Positions 7,087 through 12,446 of a stretch of DNA of 12,446 nucleotides are shown here, piece by piece. This stretch comes from Legionellales bacterium UBA4722 (GTDB lineage Bacteria; Pseudomonadota; Gammaproteobacteria; DSM-16500): NCBI GenBank assembly GCA_002404295.1, contig DHJK01000158.1:6172-18617 (forward strand), in the 5' to 3' direction. Numbering within the stretch: position 1 is the first letter of the stretch; each line of letters starts with the position of its first letter. A program made the position numbers and the translations under genes. The notes under the pieces were generated by a model. That model worked only from the letters and a program-made list of their open reading frames with translations. It was not told the DNA's origin and made no database searches.

Positions 7087-8661
7087 ATGAAAGATATCCA
7101 CGCAGAACGCATCCTGATTTTAGATTTTGGCTCCCAATACACACAAATCATTGGCCGCCGCATTCGTGATATTGGCGTCTATTGTGAAATCCATCCTTGT
7201 CACATGGAAAGTGAAAAAATCAAAGCGTTTAAGCCTAGTGGTATTATCTTATCAGGTGGCCCCGAAAGTGTTATTGAAACAGGCACAGTCCGTGCGCCTG
7301 AAATTGTTTTTCAATTAGGTTGTCCAGTTCTAGGAATTTGCTATGGTTTACAAACGATGGCTGTGCAATTAGGTGGGCAAGTTGAACAAGGTAAACATCG
7401 TGAATTTGGCTATACACAAGTTCAATTAAAAAATCGTTCGCCATTATTAGATGGTATTGAAGATCATGTAGGAAAAGATTCAGGACCCTTAATCGATGTA
7501 TGGATGAGTCACGGCGATCATGTTTCAGTGTTACCACCGCATTTTTCGATCATAGCCAGTTCGGATAGTTGTGAAATTATTGGCATGGCAGATGTAAAGC
7601 GTCATTTTTATGGATTACAGTTTCATCCTGAAGTCTCACACACGCGTCAAGGACTTCGCATTTTAGAGCGTTTTGTGTTGGATATCTGTGGTTGTAAACG
7701 TGTGTGGACTACGCAAAACATTGTTGAAGAATCCATTAAAAAAATTCAGGATAAAGTGGGTAAGGATAATGTCATTTTGGGTCTGTCGGGTGGTGTAGAT
7801 TCGGCTGTTGTAGCTGCACTCTTGCATCGCGCGATTGGAGAACAGCTTATTTGTATCTTAGTTGATACAGGCTTATTACGACAGAATGAAGTTAAAGAAG
7901 TACAGGTGATTTTTGCGAAACATATGGGCATTCACTTAATTACAGTGAATGCTGAAGAACGATTTTTTACAGCGCTTTCAAGTGTCACCGATCCAGAAAA
8001 AAAACGTAAAATTGTCGGTAAATTATTTATTGATATCTTTGAAGAAGAATCTAAAAAATTAAAAAATGTTAAATGGCTTGCGCAAGGAACGATTTATCCT
8101 GATGTGGTTGAGTCAGCTGGTGAGGGTGCGGGTAAAGCACGTATGATTAAATCACATCATAATGTCGGCGGGCTGCCAAAGACAATGAGTTTGAAATTGT
8201 TAGAGCCATTGCGTGAATTGTTTAAAGATGAAGTAATTAAAATGGGAATTGAGTTGGGATTGCCTTATGATTCTGTCTATAGGCATGGGTTTCCAGGACC
8301 AGGGTTGGCGGTACGCATTTTGGGTGAAGTGAAAAAAGAGTTTGTAGAAACCTTGCGTCGTGCGGATGCCATCTTGATTGATGAATTACATAAAAATGAA
8401 TTGTATTATAAAGTAAGCAAAGCATTCGTTGTATTTTTACCCGTGAAGTCAGTAGGAGTATTAGGCGATGCAAGGCATTATGATCATGTGGTTGCAATTC
8501 GTGTCGTTGAGACAGTCGATTATATGACAGCGCATTGCGCTCGTTTGCCGCATGAATTTTTAGAAAAAGTATCGAATCGTATTACGAATGAAGTGCCAGG
8601 TATTTCACGAGTCGTTTATGATCTTTCGAGTAAACCACCTGCTACGATTGAGTGGGAATAA
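7087..8661 (+). CDS. guaA: GMP synthase (glutamine-hydrolysing)
   Basis: This enzyme converts XMP, ATP and glutamine to GMP in the cytoplasm, the last step of de novo guanine nucleotide synthesis. It is full length at 524 residues (E. coli 525). The class I amidotransferase domain shows ILDFGSQYTQ (10-20), the nucleophile elbow GICYG with C85, and FHPEVSH with H180 and E182 completing the triad. The ATP-pyrophosphatase domain has the P-loop SGGVDS (234-239). The family terminus KPPATIEWE (516-524) is intact. A GAGG Shine-Dalgarno precedes ATG by about 11 bases. It lies between the small membrane gene (28 bases upstream) and tadA (18 bases downstream), probably in one transcript. guaB, which normally precedes guaA, is missing here. 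Confidence 0.98.
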   Translation: MKDIHAERILILDFGSQYTQIIGRRIRDIGVYCEIHPCHMESEKIKAFKPSGIILSGGPESVIETGTVRAPEIVFQLGCPVLGICYGLQTMAVQLGGQVEQGKHREFGYTQVQLKNRSPLLDGIEDHVGKDSGPLIDVWMSHGDHVSVLPPHFSIIASSDSCEIIGMADVKRHFYGLQFHPEVSHTRQGLRILERFVLDICGCKRVWTTQNIVEESIKKIQDKVGKDNVILGLSGGVDSAVVAALLHRAIGEQLICILVDTGLLRQNEVKEVQVIFAKHMGIHLITVNAEERFFTALSSVTDPEKKRKIVGKLFIDIFEEESKKLKNVKWLAQGTIYPDVVESAGEGAGKARMIKSHHNVGGLPKTMSLKLLEPLRELFKDEVIKMGIELGLPYDSVYRHGFPGPGLAVRILGEVKKEFVETLRRADAILIDELHKNELYYKVSKAFVVFLPVKSVGVLGDARHYDHVVAIRVVETVDYMTAHCARLPHEFLEKVSNRITNEVPGISRVVYDLSSKPPATIEWE

Positions 8662-8679
8662 TTAAGGAAAATCCACATT

Positions 8680-9135
8680 ATGTTTTCTGACAATGACTTA
8701 TCTTGGATGCGTCATGCGCTGCAGTTGGCGAAAGATGCCGCGAATCGGCAAGAAGTGCCTGTGGGTGCCGTATTAGTATTAGATGAGGTCATCATTGGCG
8801 AAGGTAGTAATCGACCTATTGGAGAGTGTGACCCCACAGCGCATGCGGAAATTATTGCGTTACGTCAAGGCGCAAAGAATATTAAAAATTACCGATTAGT
8901 CAATGCAACGCTTTATGTCACTTTAGAGCCTTGTGTAATGTGCGTAGGTGCACTGGTGCATGCACGTGTGAAACGTGTTGTGTTTGGTGCCGCTGACCCA
9001 AAAGCGGGGGCGGTTATGAGTGCTTTCCAAATGGGCGCTGCGCAGCAGTTTAATCATCGTGTTGTTTATGAAGGTGGGTTATTAGCGGAGGAGTGTGGCC
9101 AACTGTTGAGTGATTTTTTTAAAGCGAGAAGGTAG
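8680..9135 (+). CDS. tadA: tRNA-specific adenosine deaminase
   Basis: This zinc deaminase converts adenosine 34 to inosine in the anticodon of tRNA-Arg(ACG), and is essential in most bacteria. The 151-residue protein shows the complete cytidine/deoxycytidylate deaminase signature: HAE (H55 zinc ligand, E57 proton shuttle) and PCVMC (C85, C88 zinc ligands). It also has the family's VPVGAVLV start and RVVFGAADPKAGAV after the zinc site. AAGGA (8664-8668) lies 11 bases before ATG, and the gap from the guaA stop is 18 bases, supporting co-transcription. guaA-tadA proximity is, as I recall, common in gammaproteobacteria such as Pseudomonas. Confidence 0.96.
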   Translation: MFSDNDLSWMRHALQLAKDAANRQEVPVGAVLVLDEVIIGEGSNRPIGECDPTAHAEIIALRQGAKNIKNYRLVNATLYVTLEPCVMCVGALVHARVKRVVFGAADPKAGAVMSAFQMGAAQQFNHRVVYEGGLLAEECGQLLSDFFKARR

Positions 9136-9166
9136 TTAATCGTCTCTGGAACGCGTGATAAATCAA

Positions 9167-9211
9167 AGGCCTATCTGGCCTAAGCTATAATTTCAAAATT
9201 TAAGCTATAGT
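9167..9211 (+). promoter_or_regulatory. Promoter region of the kinase-like gene: palindrome plus 20-bp direct repeat
   Basis: AGGCC-TATCT-GGCCT (9167-9181) is a perfect small inverted repeat. It is followed at once by TAAGCTATA at 9181-9189, repeated exactly at 9201-9209. The 20-base period is about two helical turns. The copies contain -10-like boxes TATAAT (9186-9191) and TATAGT (9206-9211), giving leaders of roughly 47 or 27 bases. The palindrome lies where a repressor could block polymerase. Regulator unknown. Confidence 0.45.
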
Positions 9212-9244
9212 TAACGTATAAACGTGATGCTTTCAGGAGGGGTT

Positions 9245-11143
9245 ATGCAGCGAAAGAATAACGATGAAAAGGGAAGTATAGGCTTAGGTGGAGAATCCAA
9301 GATAAAGCAACAGGATGCCTTTATAAAACGAGATATCTCGAGAGAATTAGCGCAGGAAGCTGTTTTGAAACGCAGTAAAAAGCAACCGTTAAACAGTCAA
9401 GTGCCAAGTGAGAAAAAGAAACAGAAAACTAACCCCAATCTCAGCTCTGAACAAAATGATTCTTCTAATGTTAGCGTCGTTCCAACTCAGCCTGTAAAGC
9501 CAGTAACTCCAAAACGAGTACCGATGGTTGAAATTGCTGCGATGATGGAAATGTTATCCCAGAGTCAATCTCTTCAAGCAAAAGACAAAATAGCAATGCA
9601 AAAAATTAAAAAAGACATAGGAATTTTACAAACTACATTTAATGATGCAAATAAAGCTGGGACACAAAGTTTAAAGAAAAAATTCATAAAAGAAAGAAAA
9701 GCTATTAAAAAAGTATTAAATGCTTTGGGTTTATCAAATGAAGAAGACATAAGGTTTCGCACTTCTATCATTAAAAACCTAAGAAAATTAGAAGGACAAG
9801 TCGTATTTAACACTGGCTTTGATGATGATCGAGTTAATTTGGCTACGAAATCTATAAAAAAAGAAACAGGGGCTAATCCCGGCTATACTATCACCAATTC
9901 AAAACATACGCGGCTCACGGTCAAGCAAGGAAAGACTGTTGGTAATACACTTGCTGAAGTATTTTCGTCTATGGTACTTAGTGAAATTGTACAAAAATCC
10001 GGCACGGAAGATAAATCTCAAGTGATGATAGCGAATGCTTTTTTAGTAGTTAAAAATGCAGACGAAAAAGATAATAGTGCGACAGTAAAAGAACGTTGTG
10101 AAAAAAGATTGTATGCTGCTAGCCAATGGTCAAAGGATAAGGCCTCTTTTGAAGCATGCCAATTATTTGGCTTAAAGAAAAGAAAAATGAGAGCTGGGAC
10201 GAATCAAGTACAAGATTTTGAAGATCTACGAAAATTAAATGCAGCATGTGGCCTTGGATTAGAAAAAATTTTCATACCTACTGCACTGATCGCAGATTTT
10301 GATTTGCATTTAGAAAACTTTATGTTAAAAATTAATGATCAAGGCGTGGCAAAGCAAGATAAACAATTGGTTAATAAACACTTGGCGTTGCTTAAAGAAA
10401 TAATGGAAAATAAAACGCTCTCTAGGGAAGTTCGGATGTATAATTTAATAACTAATATTGAGGGATTAAAAAACTTAGGCGCTAAAGTTTTTTTTCATAA
10501 AATAGATCATGACAGTGGATTCTATCGATACGCTGATCCCAGGAGAATAGTTGATTTTTTCACGCATCGAACTGCACCCATACATCGCGAGGGATTCCGC
10601 TTAAAAACTCAACCTACCTTGCATCTCACTGAAATTACCTCTGCAACAAAAAAAGGCATGGATCAATTACTCTTATCCGATGATGGCATAGAAAGATTGC
10701 TTAACATAAGCTTAAAAAAAGAGTTAGATACGGTCATACGCACGGCGGGTAATTTTTTTGAAGTAGTTCGTCAAAAATCTGAAAAATTAGAAGGTGCAGC
10801 AGGTGCAAGTAATCAAAATCAGCGCAGTGCTGAATTTTATTTACTGAATGAATTTTATCATCACATTAAAGAACAAAGAATGCCAACTCCAAAGGAAGTG
10901 ACTGAAGTTGATATAGTTAAATTAAAGGAAGAAATTGTACATCAACTTGAATTAGGAACAAAATTAAAAGTGACAGATTTGCATACGCAAGTGTATAAGC
11001 GGCTTTTAGAAAAAAATGAATTGACAGAAAATCAAAATAAATTAGTGGCCTTCTTAGAAAAAGAAGGCGAGGTCTATTTAAAAGATCTCATACCAGACAG
11101 AGCCGCTGTCGCTAGAGCTACCTCTGCTAGGAAGTTTGTCTGA
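9245..11143 (+). CDS. PI3/4-kinase-like atypical kinase, putative secreted effector
   Basis: This is a 632-residue soluble protein with no signal peptide or membrane segment. Residues 1-95 are polar and Lys/Gln/Ser-rich, probably disordered; 95-165 are helical and Lys-rich. A kinase-type catalytic core is suggested by ADFDLHLENFML, where D353-x-H355-x-x-N358 matches the DxHxxN loop of PI3/PI4 kinases and related atypical bacterial kinases. HKIDHDSGF follows, with D421 in the place of the metal-binding DFG/IDFG Asp. I recall similar pairs in Legionella effector kinases. The N-lobe Lys is not certain. About 160 residues after the motif are helical and unrecognised. The start is ATG 9245, with AGGAGG at 9235-9240; GTG 9224 and ATG 9227 lie before that ribosome site. 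Substrate (lipid or protein) is unknown, and effector status is inferred from the domain, disorder and context. Confidence 0.6.
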   Translation: MQRKNNDEKGSIGLGGESKIKQQDAFIKRDISRELAQEAVLKRSKKQPLNSQVPSEKKKQKTNPNLSSEQNDSSNVSVVPTQPVKPVTPKRVPMVEIAAMMEMLSQSQSLQAKDKIAMQKIKKDIGILQTTFNDANKAGTQSLKKKFIKERKAIKKVLNALGLSNEEDIRFRTSIIKNLRKLEGQVVFNTGFDDDRVNLATKSIKKETGANPGYTITNSKHTRLTVKQGKTVGNTLAEVFSSMVLSEIVQKSGTEDKSQVMIANAFLVVKNADEKDNSATVKERCEKRLYAASQWSKDKASFEACQLFGLKKRKMRAGTNQVQDFEDLRKLNAACGLGLEKIFIPTALIADFDLHLENFMLKINDQGVAKQDKQLVNKHLALLKEIMENKTLSREVRMYNLITNIEGLKNLGAKVFFHKIDHDSGFYRYADPRRIVDFFTHRTAPIHREGFRLKTQPTLHLTEITSATKKGMDQLLLSDDGIERLLNISLKKELDTVIRTAGNFFEVVRQKSEKLEGAAGASNQNQRSAEFYLLNEFYHHIKEQRMPTPKEVTEVDIVKLKEEIVHQLELGTKLKVTDLHTQVYKRLLEKNELTENQNKLVAFLEKEGEVYLKDLIPDRAAVARATSARKFV

Positions 11144-11203
11144 AGTATGAATGATATAGTTAGACGTTGCTTAGCAGATTCCTTCTTGATAGCTAAACCT
11201 GTG

Positions 11204-12364
11204 TTATGAGTGTTTGAGCGATCTTAAAAATATATAAATCTGATTACAAATAAATTCCACCGCATATTGTTTTACACGATAACCACGATATGGAATAGAG
11301 GCATTATCCGCCTGCTGCTTACCATGATTCATAAAGGTCATTTCTAGCGTTGTGCTACGATGATCTTCTTCTTGCTGCCAAAACTCAGCGAGGCCGGTGA
11401 TTGTAACTTGCAATTCAGCAGACATGTTTTTTATGTCATACGAAAAATTTAATCGTGAATTTGTCTCTGGTGTTTTAAGCACGGACTCAAGTAAGCCCCC
11501 CGTTGCAAAATCACAAATTGTTAGCGTCTCATTTAAAGTGAGTATTTCTCTTTTTAATAATTCAGAAGCTGTGCTCTTGCCGTCACCTATGAGATACGGT
11601 GCAATGGCATTCTTAATTAAAGGCAAAACAGTAGCAAAATCAACTTCATTGTTTGAATATAATTTACATTCAATATAAGGATACCAAAAGCGATAACCCG
11701 TCATACAATCAAAAGGCTGTGCAATTTTATCTAGTTTTTCAGCGATTTCAGCTTCACTGATATTAAACAGCAACCACTTATCGTAGTGTACTATTTTTTG
11801 AAAATGATTATTTTTTAAGGTAGGCAACACTGTATTATCAAACAAAGGCAAACATTCTACGGGTGGCCCAGGCAGCATAAAAATAAATTGTTCTAAGCCA
11901 TCATCGTTAGTTTGTTTTGCCATGCAACCTGCGGCGGTACCATTCGGATTTGGAATAATCGTTGCATCTTTTGGAAATAAAGCTTGTTGCCTATTACTTT
12001 CTGGCGGTGTGTGAATACCGAAGCGATCTAAACGCGCCACAATGGCTTGCCAAGTGGGTTCGTCAAAAACGAGTGGACGTTGTAACACTTGGGCGAGCGC
12101 TACACGCGTCAAGTCATCGGACGTGGGACCGAGTCCACCTGTAATAATCAGCGCATTATGATTTTGTAATAAAAAGCGCATAGCTGTTTCAAGATCCGCG
12201 AGGTTATCTGAAACGCTCATATGCGTGCCGACTTGTATTCCCTGACTAAATAGACGTTGTGCGATTTCTTGTGAGTTTGAATTGATAATGTCGCCATTGC
12301 AAATTTCATCGCCGGTGGCTAAAAGTGCGACTTGATGGGAAGAGGTGGATTTGTCTCGTGTCAT
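11204..12364 (-). CDS. cinA: CinA-family protein with degenerate C-terminal deamidase domain
   Basis: This 386-residue protein is slightly shorter than usual CinA (about 400-430). The N-terminal MoaB/MogA-like domain (COG1058), linked to ADP-ribose pyrophosphatase activity in CinA, is intact. It shows ATGDEICNGDIINSNSQEIA (16-35), GGLGPTSDD (76-84), NPNGTAAGC and MLPGPPVE. The C-terminal PncC-type domain, which normally deamidates NMN, is recognisable by ILTLNETLTICDFATGGLLESVL. Its ESCTGG signature has become DFATGG (285-290), losing the catalytic Ser, and the following GxSxxFxGGxVxYxxxxK region is contracted and altered. Loss of NMN deamidase activity is inferred. AGGA lies 4 bases before ATG. 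It converges with the kinase-like gene across a 60-base gap that shows no clear terminator. Confidence 0.85.
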   Translation of the reverse strand: MTRDKSTSSHQVALLATGDEICNGDIINSNSQEIAQRLFSQGIQVGTHMSVSDNLADLETAMRFLLQNHNALIITGGLGPTSDDLTRVALAQVLQRPLVFDEPTWQAIVARLDRFGIHTPPESNRQQALFPKDATIIPNPNGTAAGCMAKQTNDDGLEQFIFMLPGPPVECLPLFDNTVLPTLKNNHFQKIVHYDKWLLFNISEAEIAEKLDKIAQPFDCMTGYRFWYPYIECKLYSNNEVDFATVLPLIKNAIAPYLIGDGKSTASELLKREILTLNETLTICDFATGGLLESVLKTPETNSRLNFSYDIKNMSAELQVTITGLAEFWQQEEDHRSTTLEMTFMNHGKQQADNASIPYRGYRVKQYAVEFICNQIYIFLRSLKHS

Positions 12365-12408
12365 AAAGTCCTTTTTACGAGTAGATTTTATTGAGGAGAG
12401 CTTTTTTT

Positions 12409-12446
12409 CTTAAATGCTGCTTAGAACACCTCTCCCCTTGTGGGAG
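12409..12446. repeat. Right copy of the hairpin-type intergenic repeat (cut by window edge)
   Basis: Bases 12409-12442 are the reverse complement of bases 1-33, with two substitutions and one indel. The last 15 bases form CTCCC (12432-12436), loop CTTGT, then GGGAG (12442-12446). The upstream bases CCT suggest the stem continues past the window as ...AGG. It lies upstream of the cinA homologue, about 45 bases before its start. It may be a dispersed palindromic repeat that also ends transcription of a gene outside the window. Confidence 0.65.

Noticed and set aside
9224..9244. GTG 9224 or ATG 9227 as start of the kinase-like gene
   Set aside because: The strong AGGAGGGG lies downstream of both and directly before ATG 9245.
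11144..11203. Terminator or small RNA between the kinase-like gene and the cinA homologue
   Set aside because: No stable stem or T-run could be found by eye in this 60-base convergent gap.
1..12446. Window as a composite transposon with terminal inverted repeats
   Set aside because: No transposase or integrase, no target duplications visible, and the end repeats are self-palindromic elements that can occur in either orientation.

Overview
The window looks like chromosomal DNA of a low-GC gammaproteobacterium, most likely an intracellular member of the Legionellales (Legionella, Coxiella or Berkiella-like). The housekeeping genes (xseA, guaA, tadA, a TIGR02449-type coiled-coil gene, a cinA homologue) are gammaproteobacterial in character. 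They are interleaved with two large AT- and Lys-rich genes that resemble host-directed effectors. The taxon is an inference; no rRNA or other marker is present.

Layout: (1) 1-33 is half of a hairpin-type repeat whose inverted copy sits at the other end (12409-12446). (2) 67-1578 (+) is a polytopic GT39/ArnT-like glycosyltransferase. (3) 1652-1903 (+) is a small ZapB-like coiled-coil protein. (4) 1939-2083 is a near-perfect 48-bp inverted repeat between convergent genes. (5) 2085-3440 (-) is xseA. (6) 3591-6653 (-) is a 1020-residue protein with both signature motifs of the SopB/IpgD inositol-phosphate phosphatases, a Gly-rich hydrophobic segment and a duplicated Ser/Thr/Pro linker. (7) 6654-6878 is a divergent promoter region. 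(8) 6879-7058 (+) is a 59-residue single-pass membrane protein, then guaA (7087-8661) and tadA (8680-9135), probably one operon. (9) 9245-11143 (+) is a 632-residue protein with a PI3/4-kinase-like catalytic loop (DLHLEN) and metal-binding motif (KIDHD). (10) 11204-12364 (-) is a CinA-family protein whose C-terminal NMN-deamidase half appears to have lost its catalytic signature.

How it fits together: in E. coli and relatives xseA stands divergent from guaB-guaA. Here guaB is absent from that slot, which holds the phosphatase-like gene and the small membrane-protein gene instead. The kinase-like gene sits directly after guaA-tadA. The two effector-like genes therefore flank a purine/tRNA-editing operon, and they share an identical 12-base promoter core (GCTATAATTTCA). 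The most interesting hypothesis is a co-expressed phosphoinositide phosphatase and lipid- or protein-kinase-like effector pair inserted into a conserved housekeeping locus. No CRISPR array, tRNA, rRNA, integrase or transposase was seen.
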